A DNA stretch of 64,000 bases from an uncultured Bacteroidales bacterium. GTDB taxonomy: Bacteria > Bacteroidota > Bacteroidia > Bacteroidales > F082. Below, piece after piece: positions 50,901 to 60,000 of the stretch. The translations under genes and the position numbers were made by a program. Under the pieces are notes generated by a model. The model made no database searches. It saw only the letters and a list, made by a program, of their open reading frames with translations, and was not told where the DNA came from. Where the stretch lies: assembly GCA_900318265.1 (NCBI GenBank), contig ONKA01000003.1:186001-250000 (forward strand). Direction: 5' to 3'. The first letter of the stretch is position 1. Each line of letters opens with the position of its first letter.

Positions 50901-51314
50901 ACGGGTGAGGTCGTCCCACATGTCCTTATATTTCATCACCTCCTCGCGGCAGGCGCGGTTGTAGTCGTCGACGCTGATCTTCTTGCCGATGTCTTCCTTG
51001 GTGATGCCGAGTTTCTTCTCCACGCCGAGTTCGACGGGCAGGCCATGGGTGTCCCAGCCGGCCTTGCGTACCACGTGTTTGCCTTTCAGGGTCTGGTAGC
51101 GGCACACCACGTCCTTGATCGAGCGGGCCATCACATGGTGGATACCCGGGGTGCCGTTGGCGCTAGGCGGACCTTCGAAGAACACGAAGGCATTGTCTTT
51201 GTCGCGGTTGTCAAGGCTTTTTTGGAAGGTGTCGTTCTCTTCCCAATAACGGCGGATTTCATTGGCTGTTTCGGTGAGATTCAGCTGTTTATATTCCTTG
51301 TAGTTGTTTTTCAT
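47928..51314 (-). CDS. ileS: Isoleucyl-tRNA synthetase
   Basis: 1128 residues, a class Ia synthetase that charges tRNA-Ile. The HIGH-type motif is GTPGIHHVMARS (~55-66), the editing domain carries AWTTTPWTLPSNTALCVG, and the KMSKS motif is NKMSKRLGNA. The C-terminal anticodon-binding part ends VEGVNVKLMIKKK. About 24 extra residues (LDCFVPRKCSAFDGVNDAKR) precede the editing motif, and at DNA level this is a repeat (50588-50664). Length is close to the usual 1110-1150 for the phylum. A -7 element precedes it at 51340-51347. Confidence 0.93.
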   Translation of the reverse strand: MKNNYKEYKQLNLTETANEIRRYWEENDTFQKSLDNRDKDNAFVFFEGPPSANGTPGIHHVMARSIKDVVCRYQTLKGKHVVRKAGWDTHGLPVELGVEKKLGITKEDIGKKISVDDYNRACREEVMKYKDMWDDLTRKMGYWVNLNDPYITFTNDYIETLWFLLKDLYNKGLLYKGYTIQPYSPAAGTGLSSHELNMPGCYRDVKDLTCVALFKLKDSSLDCFVPRKCSAFDGVNDAKRDGLTTYAIAWTTTPWTLPSNTALCVGPNIDYVLLKTVHPYTEEPCQILMAKALVETMFKEAPEVVKEFKGKDLVGIEYEQLIPWVNPGEGAFRIIPGDYVTTEDGTGIVHIAPTFGADDKRVAATAGIPPLQMIDKDGKPQPMVDRTGKFFRIEDLDPDFVKNCMDVEAYRPYAGQFVKNAYDPTKTEKDKSLDVDIVMLLKEQGKLFKSEKHTHNYPHCWRTDKPVLYYPLDSWFIKTTALKDRMIELNKTINWKPEATGSGRFGNWLENLVDWNLSRSRYWGTPLPIWRTEDGKEEICIGSVEELRNEIEKSIKAGFMTSNPYASEDYTKFDLHRPYIDGVVLVSPSGKKMMREPDLIDVWFDSGAMPYAQYHYMGKEGQLGKDVFPADFIAEGVDQTRGWFFTLHAIATMCFDSVAYKNVISNGLVLDKNGNKMSKRLGNAVDPFGAIEKYGADAVRWYMITNSQPWDNLKFDEAGVDEVRRKFFGTLYNTYAFFALYANIDKFDYSQTDIDIKDRPEIDRWILSELNSLILEVDNAYSSYEPTRAGRAIAEFVDAHLSNWYVRLSRRRFWKSEDNQDKLSAYQTLYTCLETVARLSSPIAPFFSEQLYRDLNNVTGRNKAESVHLTDFPVADKTFIDKALEERMEAAQLISSLVLSLRKKANIRVRQPLSKIMIPVANEEMKAQIEKVSHLIKSEVNIKEIEFLSPDNNILVKNVKPNFKTLGKKYGKQMKQIQAYFTNMSQDEIHAFEKNGGTHLDVDGVDVELTLEDALISTQDIPGWAVTSQDDLTVALDMTITDELMQEGLAREIVNRVQNLRKTGGFEVTDRIELLIEKNEKTNTAVAKFGDYICNETLATITEVDALDGVEAEELVEGVNVKLMIKKK
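50588..50664 (-). repeat. Repeat inserted in frame in ileS
   Basis: On the coding strand it reads GGATTGCTTCGTTCCTCGCA followed by ATTCGACGGAGTCAATGACG and GTGACGGACTC. GATTGCTTCG...GCAATGACG palindromes of this type are known as dispersed repeats in many bacteria. The region codes for residues that relatives of IleS do not have. Confidence 0.6.
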
Positions 51315-51339
51315 ATACTATGAATCCTAATTTAGCGTG

Positions 51340-51347
51340 CAAAGATA
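51340..51347 (-). promoter_or_regulatory. -7 element of the ileS operon
   Basis: Minus-strand TATCTTTG, about 25 bp upstream of the ileS ATG. Confidence 0.6.
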
Positions 51348-51365
51348 CGAAATATTTTGTTTCTG

Positions 51366-52469
51366 TTATAGATAATCTTTGGATAGAATCTCTTTGCAGT
51401 GTTCCCGAATGAAATCTATGATTTCCAAGCCGCGTTTTTTTGGGATCCTGATGCTCTCGCCCACGGTAAGCATATCTTCGACGGTGGGTTTGCCGTTTCC
51501 ATTGACAGAGGTGGCGTGTTCGCCGTGGTAGCCTTCGGGGACAGGAGTCAGGTCGTAGGCAGGTGCGAGATGCCATTGGCCTTTGCGACAGATGAAACTG
51601 AAGTTCTTGGCATGGTCGTCCTTGTTGTCGGTGAACACGTTGAACGCCATCAGTCGGAACATCGCCTCCACCTGCTTGGGGTCTTGGGTCAGGAAACCGG
51701 TAAGGTGAAGGAGGGTTTTGTAGTCCAGCTTTGGGAAGTCGATGGACTCGTTCAGCAGGGCTCCAGCGGTGGCCACATGAAGGCGTTCGCCTTTTTCGAT
51801 GTCGAATCGTCGTGTGGCAAAATACTTTCCCTCAAACAACTTGAAATCAGGTACTTCGATACCACATTGGCGAGCGATTTCGTTATATTGGTATTCCTTC
51901 AAGCCCAAGTCCTTCGGATCGTAGGTATGCCTGAATTTCACCAGCCAGTCGCCTTCCTCGTTGTGGTAGAGGCATTTGGGTCGACAGCCGCCGGAGTTAC
52001 CGCTATTGTAATAGAGCAGGGCGGCGTCTTTCTCGTTTTTCTCGGAGAGGACTTCGAGTGCCAACTGCTGTAGGTGTTCGAACGACAACGTTTCACTCGT
52101 TTTATCCATTTTCGTTTCGGGTTCGTAGCACAAGGCGCCCATGCCTGAGTTGCCTACGATGCTGAGACGTTGCAGTGGTGTGAGCTGGGCATCGTCGATG
52201 CCTTGTTGGCGGAGCATCCTGTTGAGCATGTAGCGTCCGTAGCCGTCGGGGAGACTGTCCTCAAAGATGCCGAAGTTGCCCCAGAAGGGGTGTTCAGGCG
52301 CAATGAACAGGTCTGATTTTAGAGGCAAGTCCAAGGGAGAGATGGAAAAGCCCGTGGCCAGCCATTCTTTATCGTAGCGAAAGACGCATCGTTTTCCATC
52401 TGGGGTCAAGGTCAGCTCGCCCACCAGTTTGCCGTGGTATTTGACGAAAAGCTTATCGATTGAATTCAT
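51366..52469 (-). CDS. hipA: HipA-type serine/threonine kinase (toxin)
   Basis: 367 residues from the ATG at 52469. The HipA N-terminal subdomain (FVKYHGKLVGELTLTPDGKR) and the kinase core are both present: GNSGGCRPKCLYH (glycine-rich SGGxxPK), TDNKDDHAKNFSFI (catalytic Asp/Asn) and LAPAYDLTPVPEGYH (metal-binding DxT). Members phosphorylate aminoacyl-tRNA synthetases and cause growth arrest. It overlaps the hipB-like gene by 17 bp. An in-frame upstream extension to 52544 overlaps hipB too far and is rejected. Confidence 0.9.
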   Translation of the reverse strand: MNSIDKLFVKYHGKLVGELTLTPDGKRCVFRYDKEWLATGFSISPLDLPLKSDLFIAPEHPFWGNFGIFEDSLPDGYGRYMLNRMLRQQGIDDAQLTPLQRLSIVGNSGMGALCYEPETKMDKTSETLSFEHLQQLALEVLSEKNEKDAALLYYNSGNSGGCRPKCLYHNEEGDWLVKFRHTYDPKDLGLKEYQYNEIARQCGIEVPDFKLFEGKYFATRRFDIEKGERLHVATAGALLNESIDFPKLDYKTLLHLTGFLTQDPKQVEAMFRLMAFNVFTDNKDDHAKNFSFICRKGQWHLAPAYDLTPVPEGYHGEHATSVNGNGKPTVEDMLTVGESIRIPKKRGLEIIDFIREHCKEILSKDYL

Positions 52470-52779
52470 TTCTCCCTCGCTTTCTGTTCTTGTTTTTGTT
52501 GATAGTGTCCAGCTCCTCCATGGTGGAATAAACGGGCTCGGCAAGCAGAGATTTCAGTGTGTCGGTGTAACCCAAGGCCTTGGCCAAAGCCAAAAAGCTG
52601 ACCAAGGAGATGCTGTGTTGTTGCTCGAACTTGGCGATGGTGGGTGCCGGCACGCCGCTCATCATCGAGAGGGCGCTGCGCGACAGACCTTTCTCCAACC
52701 TGCGATGCTTGACGTTCTCTGCCAAACGTGTGGCAAGATCGTCTGCCGAATCCATATTAAAATCGTACAGTAAAGGCAT
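52453..52779 (-). CDS. hipB: HipB-type HTH antitoxin
   Basis: 108 residues with an XRE/Cro helix-turn-helix: LSRSALSMMSGVPAPTIAKF (~33-52) followed by SISLVSFLALAKAL. It should bind the operon promoter and HipA. The -7 element TATCTTTG lies upstream at 52838-52845 (minus strand). Confidence 0.85.
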   Translation of the reverse strand: MPLLYDFNMDSADDLATRLAENVKHRRLEKGLSRSALSMMSGVPAPTIAKFEQQHSISLVSFLALAKALGYTDTLKSLLAEPVYSTMEELDTINKNKNRKRGRNEFNR

Positions 52780-52837
52780 AGTATTGTATCTCTAAAATAT
52801 GATTATCCTTGATAAGGAATATTTATGTATTCGATGG

Positions 52838-52845
52838 CAAAGATA
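52838..52845 (-). promoter_or_regulatory. -7 element of hipBA
   Basis: Minus-strand TATCTTTG, in the context GTATCTTTGCCATCGA. Confidence 0.55.
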
Positions 52846-52884
52846 CGATTTTTTTTGTTTCTGCTATAGAAATAACGAATGATA

Positions 52885-52935
52885 CCCTTTATAGCCTCAT
52901 CGCGGGTCGCAGACCCGCGATGAGGCTATAAAGGG
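52885..52935 (+). repeat. Perfect palindrome with 24-bp arms
   Basis: CCCTTTATAGCCTCATCGCG... and its exact complement around a 3-base loop. This is the most compact member of the GCCTCATCGCGG family. It ends 4 bp from the polyprenyl synthetase stop and may terminate that gene. Confidence 0.9.
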
Positions 52936-52939
52936 AGTG

Positions 52940-53806
52940 TTATTCCTCCCGTTCCGCGCAAAACACGGTCAAATCACGCAAGGCTTCGGTGATTTCCGAA
53001 GGCTCAAAACCCTCCAAAACCTTCATGGTCTTTTCGTAATAAACGGGAAGCAGCGCTTGTGCCTGTTCCACGTTCTCGCCATCGAGCATGTCGTCGCGCA
53101 GCTGGAAGAGGATGCCGAAGTTGATGCCGAAGTCGGCCATTTGCTGTACCTGTTCTTGTGTGGCATCCACCGAGAGGGCGCCTGCTACGCAGCAGGAGCG
53201 CAATAGGGTGGCGGTTTTTCTGGTGATAATGTCGAGATAGTTGAGGTCCCTGAGCTTGTCGAAGGGCCGACCTATAGAAGATTCAACCTTTTTGTCCCGG
53301 CCCTTCGACCCTTCGAGGGGCCTCAGGGGCCGCAGGCTCAGGGACCTGGAAGCATTCTGCATCAATTCCCCCTCGCTCATGGCGGCGGCAGTGCGGAGCA
53401 TCTCGTTCAGAAGGGGACTGTCCGATGGGTGGGAGAGGAGCAGGATGGCTTTGGCCAAGAGATAGTCGCCAGCCAGCACCGCCGAGTGGTTGCCAAACTG
53501 TGCTTTCACTGAGGCCTTGCCTCGGCGTTGGTCGGCATCGTCCACCACGTCGTCGTGGATGAGTGTCGCGCTGTGCATCATCTCCACGAAGGTGGCGGCG
53601 CGCAGCGTTCGCTCGTTGACCTCACCAAGGAGCTTTGCGCTGAGCAACACCAGAATGGGACGCAGGCGTTTGCCCCGCGACTCCTGCACATAGCGCATGA
53701 TGTCGTCCATGGGCTCGGTCTCGGCTTTCATGGTCTGCTCGAAAAAGACCTCAAACCGTGTCAATTCAGCGCGAATGGGCTCGATGATATGCTCCAATTC
53801 TTTCAC
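52940..53806 (-). CDS. Polyprenyl diphosphate synthase (trans-type)
   Basis: 288 residues, GTG start at 53806. It condenses isopentenyl diphosphate into a C35-C45 chain for quinones. First Asp-rich motif: ATLIHDDVVDDADQRRGK (~79-96). Second: FQLRDDMLDGE (~234-244). The family text around the start (IEPIRAELTRFEVFFEQ) supports the GTG. Between EGELMQNASR and DIITRKTATLL an insertion of about 35 residues is encoded by a repeat (53244-53347). The -7-like TACCTTTG is only 5 bp before the GTG, so the transcript would be leaderless or nearly so. Confidence 0.88.
   Translation of the reverse strand: MKELEHIIEPIRAELTRFEVFFEQTMKAETEPMDDIMRYVQESRGKRLRPILVLLSAKLLGEVNERTLRAATFVEMMHSATLIHDDVVDDADQRRGKASVKAQFGNHSAVLAGDYLLAKAILLLSHPSDSPLLNEMLRTAAAMSEGELMQNASRSLSLRPLRPLEGSKGRDKKVESSIGRPFDKLRDLNYLDIITRKTATLLRSCCVAGALSVDATQEQVQQMADFGINFGILFQLRDDMLDGENVEQAQALLPVYYEKTMKVLEGFEPSEITEALRDLTVFCAEREE
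53244..53347 (-). repeat. Inverted pair of CTTCGACAGGCTCAGGG repeats in frame
   Basis: GGTCCCTGAGCTTGTCGAAG at 53246-53265 and GGCCCTTCGACCC...GCAGGCTCAGGGACC at 53299-53346 form the arms of a stem-loop inside the coding region. Confidence 0.8.
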
Positions 53807-53810
53807 GCGG

Positions 53811-53818
53811 CAAAGGTA
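53811..53818 (-). promoter_or_regulatory. -7 element close to the polyprenyl synthetase start
   Basis: Minus-strand TACCTTTG, 5 bp from the GTG start. Confidence 0.4.
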
Positions 53819-53982
53819 GGAATTATCACAAAACTAACAAAACGCATAAAACTTTATTTGGTTGGTGCGGCCTACCTAACCGGGTGGCCGCAGGAAAGCA
53901 GGCCGGTTGGCTGCTTTCCAACTGCTATCTTGGGTTTTGTCTAGTTTTGTGGGTTTTGTGATAAAAATAGCACGATATTTGT

Positions 53983-53990
53983 TATTTTTG
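53983..53990 (+). promoter_or_regulatory. -7 element of the alpha-2-macroglobulin gene
   Basis: TATTTTTG, 24 bp upstream of the ATG at 54015. It lies inside the longer open frame from 53907, so translation cannot begin there. Confidence 0.55.
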
Positions 53991-54014
53991 CGTTTTAGTA
54001 TAAACGCTAGAATC

Positions 54015-57000
54015 ATGAAACACCTCGGAATCATCATCGCAACCATCGCCCTAGTGGCCCTCGGCGTGTTGGCTTTTGCCATGCCAAGCAAGAACCCCGG
54101 CAATCCCGACAATCCCAAAACCCCGAAAAACAATTATGAGAATATGTGGAAAAACGTAAAGGAAAACCTTGAAAAAGACCTGCCGGAATCGGCTGAAAAA
54201 GAACTGAGTGCCATCGAGGAGAAGGCCTCGAAGGACAAAAACCAGACCCAACTGCTGAAGACCTGGCTCTATCGGCAAAACATCATGCTGAGAACCGTTG
54301 AAGAAGACCCAGAACAGGCCTTCATCCAATACCTTGAGTCCAAAGTCGGCCAGCTCGACGCCGTGCACGATGCCCTCCTGCACGAGGAGATTGCCCGTGC
54401 CTATGCCCAATACCTCGACGAGAACGAGTGGCGCATCAACGAGAACCTGGCCGTCGACGGCGACCTTGGCAAGGTGGAGATGAAATATTGGGACAAGGAG
54501 AGTTTCAAGACGCGCATCAACCAGCATTATGACGAAGCCTTGAAGCCCGTCGAAGCACTGAAAAAAGCCAAGACCGAGGATTTCATGGTGCTGTACGAAA
54601 ACAAGAACAACAATGAGGAGTACATCGACTACGAAGCTTCGCTCTTCGAGTTCATGTTCCACCGCGTGGCCAACTACTACCAAGAACAAGCCAATGCCGA
54701 CGATGTGGAAGGCGAGACCGAAGCATGGTGGCTGCCCGCCAAGGACTTCGTGAAGGCCGACTTGGGCGCGACGGACAACCCACTTTCGAAATGCCTGAAG
54801 ATCTACCAAGACCTCATTGCCTACAACCTCAGGGGAAAGAACGAGGATGTGTTGATTTATAACGACTTCAAGCGTTTCGGCTTCGTCAACTCCATTTTGG
54901 ACAAGGACGACCAATACCAAGCCGCCATGGAGGACCTGAAGAATCAGCACAAGGACAACCCGCTTTCTGCAGAGATTACCTCTTTGGTTGCGAGGAGCTT
55001 GATGGACCAATACGACAGCAACAGTGAAGACAGCACGTGTTTCGACAACTACAAGAAAGCCAAGGCGATGTGCGAGGAAGCCATCGCCAAGTTCCCGAAG
55101 TCGAAGGGTGCCAAGAACTGCCAAAAGCTCATCAATCGCATAGAGGAGCCACAAGTCGACATCGCACTGAATTCGGTGCAACTGCCCAATGAGGCCATTC
55201 CCGCTGTCTTGGAATACAAGAACACGACTGCACCTTATTACAGAATCGTGAAAGTGGACGAAAAGGAGTTGAAAAAGCTGAACGATATGCGAAGGGAAGA
55301 CCTGCTCGCTGCGTTGAAGAAAAAGACTGCCGTGGCTGAGCAAGAACTCAACTTGGCTGCCGAGACGGATTATCGTCAGCATAGCACCTTGATAGCTTTG
55401 CCCGCTCTTGAGCGTGGCTTCTATTACCTGACCGCCACCACCAAGAAAGGCATTGACCAGGAAGACAAAGTGTTGGTAATCAACTTCCAAGTGTCGGGTT
55501 TGGGCTACATCACAGACAAAAAGGATGAGACGATGACTGTGATGGTGGTGGACCGCAAAACAGGAAAAGCCGTGGAAGGCGTCACCGTGGAAGCGTTCCG
55601 CCGCGAATGGGACTACAAGGCACGAGAGTACAAGACCACCATCCTCGCCACACCGAAAACCGACCGTAACGGCAAGGTGGAATTTGCCAATATGGGCAAC
55701 AACCCTTTTAGCATCAACCTGCGCAAGGGCGACGACAACTTGTTGTCAAACAATGGTTATATCCTTTCAAAGCCCTATAGGAACAACAATGAAACCTATA
55801 CTACGAAGCTCTTCACCGATCGCGCCATCTACCGTCCCGGACAGACCGTCTATTTTCAAGGTATCATGACGCGCCGTCAGGGTGAGAGTGTGAGCCTCGT
55901 CCACAATTATAACGAGCGTGTCTCCTTCCTCGATGCCAACTGGCAGGAAATCGGTTCGGCGAAGTTTACCACCGACGAATACGGTTCGTTCAGCGGTTCC
56001 TTCGTCATCCCCACGGACCGACTGAACGGTGTGTTCCACCTCAATGCCGACCGTGGCAGCGCCATCATCCGCGTGGAGGAATACAAGCGCCCGACCTTTG
56101 AGGTGAAATTCGACAGTCCAAAGGAGCAATACAAACTCAACCAGGAGGTGACGGTGCGCGGCGACGTGAAGGCTTATGCCGGCTTCGGCTTGGACGATGT
56201 GGAATATAGCTACCGCGTCATCCGCAAGACCTCTTTCCCTTGGCGTTGCTGGTGGTGGTGGTACCCGACCGTCGAGGACGAGCAGATCACCTACGGCAAG
56301 GCCCGCACCGATGAGAGTGGCAAATTCGCCATCACCTTCAACCTGAAGCCCTCGAAGACTATCGCGCCTGAGAAGCAGCCTATGTTCACCTACGAAATCG
56401 AGGTGACCGCCACGAGCAAGCAGGGTGAGACCCACGCCGACACCTACAGCATCCGCGCCGGCTACAACGAAATCGCCATCGGCACCGACCTGCCTCGCGA
56501 GGTGGAGAAGTCGGACATCGGCAAGTACCAGATCACCGTGAGCAACCTCAGCTGGCAGCCTGCCAAGAGCCGCATCTCACGCAAGATTTACCGATATGAA
56601 GAAGCCGCCAAGATCAACTACTTTGAGGCGATGGGACATTCCGAAAAGCTGGATAGGCAGATGCTGAGCGATGCGGAATTGGAGAGGTTGTTCCCTGAAT
56701 ATAGTTTTTATGACAAGCAAGCCGGCCCTTCGACGGGCTCAGGGACCTTGGTCTCTGAAACCGAAATCATGGTAGACGACAAAGCCAAGTTCTACGAAGT
56801 CAAGGCTTTGGAACCTGGAAAATATGTCGTGGAACTGGTGAGCTTGGATGACCCCTTGGCGAAGACCTCGCGACAGTTTACCGTCTATGAAAACGACTCA
56901 AAGAAGTTGCCTTACACCACAATGGAATGGGCACATCAAGACAAGTCAAGCGCTCATCCTGGCGATGAAATCCAACTCAGCATCGGCAGTTCGGCCAAGG

Positions 57001-60000
57001 ATGTGGACATTTGGGTGCAGCTGCTCCATGGCGACGAAGTCCGTTTGGACAAAAAAGTCAACCTCAGCAATGGCGTGCAGACTTTTACTTATAAGGTGAC
57101 CGAAAACGACCGTGGCGGCCTCAGTTGGCGTTATGCCTTCGTGAAGGAAAACAGCTTCAATTACGACCGTTTGAGCGTTTCCGTGCCTTTCGACAATTAT
57201 AACCTCGACGTGAAACTCGCCACCATGCGCGACAAGCTCAGTCCCGGTGCCGAAGAGACTTGGGAAGTGACCGTCCGCGACTACAAGGACAAGCCCTTGG
57301 AAGCCGCTTTGCTTGCCGGTATGTACGACGCCTCATTGGATGAATTTGAACGCAATTATTGGTGGTTCAGCATGTCGCCTTCGGGTGTGTATGCGAATAG
57401 CTTCGGCACTGACGACCATGGTTTCACCTCATCTAACACAGGTGTGGAATACTTCTATTTCGCCGAACTCTTTAACTTCAGCCTGCCCTCGGATGCGCCA
57501 TTCTTCGATTTCGGGTATTTCTATCGGGGTTCAAGGATGTTGGGTGCTGGTGGCTATTTGAGAAAGAATGCAGCCGTTATGGACGAGATGGTGCTGATGG
57601 AGGAGAGTGCCGCCCCCGCGTCGATGAATCAAGCTGTCATCGAATCGGCAGATGCTGAAGAAATGGTGGAAATCACCAAACAAGAAAGCGTAGCTCCTAA
57701 GCTGGATAAAGGGGAAAAGAAAGAAGAACCCGCCGAACCTACTCTTCGCGAAAACTTCAACGAGACCGCTTTCTTCTTCCCGCAACTGCGCACCAATGCC
57801 GACGGTAGCGCCACCTTCAGCTTCACCATGCCCGACGCCCTCACGCGCTGGCGCCTGATGCTGATGGCCTACACCAAAGACCGTAAGACGGGCAGCAAGG
57901 ACTACACCTTCACCTCCTCTAAGCCCGTGATGATTATGGCCGACATGCCGCGCTATATGTACGACAACGACGAACTTTGGTTCGTGGCCAACGTCATCAA
58001 CACGGGCGACGAGCCTGTCACGCCCAAGGCGAAACTTGAGATTTTTGATGCGGGCACGATGAAGCCTGTGAACATAATAATAACCGGCCCTTCGACATGC
58101 TCAGGGACCTATACTACTCAGGTGGAGACCATCCAACCTGGTCGCAGCAAGGAAGTGCGCTGGAAGGTGAAAGGACAGTATGATTTGAGTCTGTTGGCCT
58201 TCCGTTTCACGGCCTACGCGGGACAGTTCAGCGATGCCGAACAGCACCTCCTGCCCGTGTTGAGCAGCGAAATCTTTATGACACAAACCCTGCCCATCAC
58301 CGTGAAGGCCGAGACGGAGAAGACCTTTGACTTCGAGGCCATCGCCAACCCCGACAGCCATGAGCGCGACTACAGCCTGACCTTGAACTTCAGCACCAAC
58401 CCCGTGTGGTACGCTGTGCAGGCCCTGCCTTACCTGGCCAACATCAGTACCGACCGTGCCGAGACTGCCTTCTATGTGTTCTATGCCAACACGCTCTCGT
58501 CCTATATCGCCGACCACATCCCGAACCTCTTGAACTACATCAAGAAATGGCAGATCGAGACGCCCGATGCCCTGCTCTCGCAACTCGAGAAAGACCAAGA
58601 CCTGAAGGCCATCATGCTACAAGAGACGCCGTGGGTACTCGAGGCCAAGAGCGAGACCGAGCAGCGCAGCCGCATCGCCACGCTCTTCGAGGTGAACACA
58701 ATACGTAACCAGCAGACCAACGCCCTGAAGCTCATCGAGCAGAAGCAGAAATACAACGGCGGCTGGTCGTGGATGGACGGTATGCCCGAAAGTCCCTACA
58801 TCAGCACCTATATCTTAAGTGGTTTCGGCAAGTTGCAGAAGATGGGCGCTTGGAGTTCGCTGAGCAAGGCGGACCAAAACACCGCCCAAAGCATCTGCGA
58901 CAAGGCCGTGCGTTATCTCGAATACGAGGTGGCCGAGACCTACCGTTACATGAAAGCCCACAGCAAGGGCAAGGACTGGCCCATCGGTTCCAGCACCTTG
59001 AACGAACTCTATGCTCTCAGCTTCTTCGATGTGCAAAACTCCGACAAGGACTTTGTCAAGGCCAAGGACTATTACCTCAAGAGCCTCGACAAGGAGTGGA
59101 CTTCGTTCAACTTCAACCAACGCTCGAAGGGTGCCTTGGTGCTCTACCGCAACGGCAACGAGAAGACCGCCAAGCTGATGATCCAAAGTTTCAAGGAAAC
59201 CGCACAAAAGAACGAGCAAATCGGCATGTACTGGCCGAAGAAATACTTTAGCTTCGAGTCGCACATCGCCACCCACGCCAACATCATGGCGGCCTTCGCC
59301 GAAATCGACCAAGACCAGGAGATGATTGATCAGTTGCGCGTGTGGCTGCTCACCCAGAAGCAGACCACGATGTGGGAGAATTCCGCCTCCACCGCCGATG
59401 CCATCTATGCCCTGCTGATGCGCGGTAGCAACTGGTTCGAGGAAGGCAAGGAAGTCACCCTGCGCTTCGGCAACACGCCTATCAGCACCGAGGGCGGTGT
59501 GGCCGGCACGGGCTTCATCCAACGCCGCTGGAACGCCAACGAGGTGACCCAAGACATGCGTCAACTCACCGTCAACAACCCGACCAACCACTTGGTCTGG
59601 GGCGGCCTGTTCCGCCAATATTTCGTCCCGATCGACGAGGTCAAGAGCGATGAATCTGGCTTCACCATCAAGCGCGAGCTGTTTGTGGAGACGGTGACGG
59701 ACAAGGGCAAGAAGTTGGTACCAGTTGGACCGGCCCTTCGACAGGCTCAGGGACCTGCGGACGTTGAGCCCGTCGAAACGCCGCTTAAAGTAGGTGATAA
59801 ACTCACCGTGAAGATCACCTTCACCAGCCAGCAGGACATGAGCTTCGTCTTCGTCAAAGACCTCCGTGCCGCGGGCTTCGAGCCGATTGAGCAAATCTCG
59901 CGCTACGAGTACAACGACCGCATGAGCTATTACCAGAGCAACACCGACACGGATATGGAGTTCTTCATCGAGTTCCTGCCCAAGGGCACGCACCAGCTGG

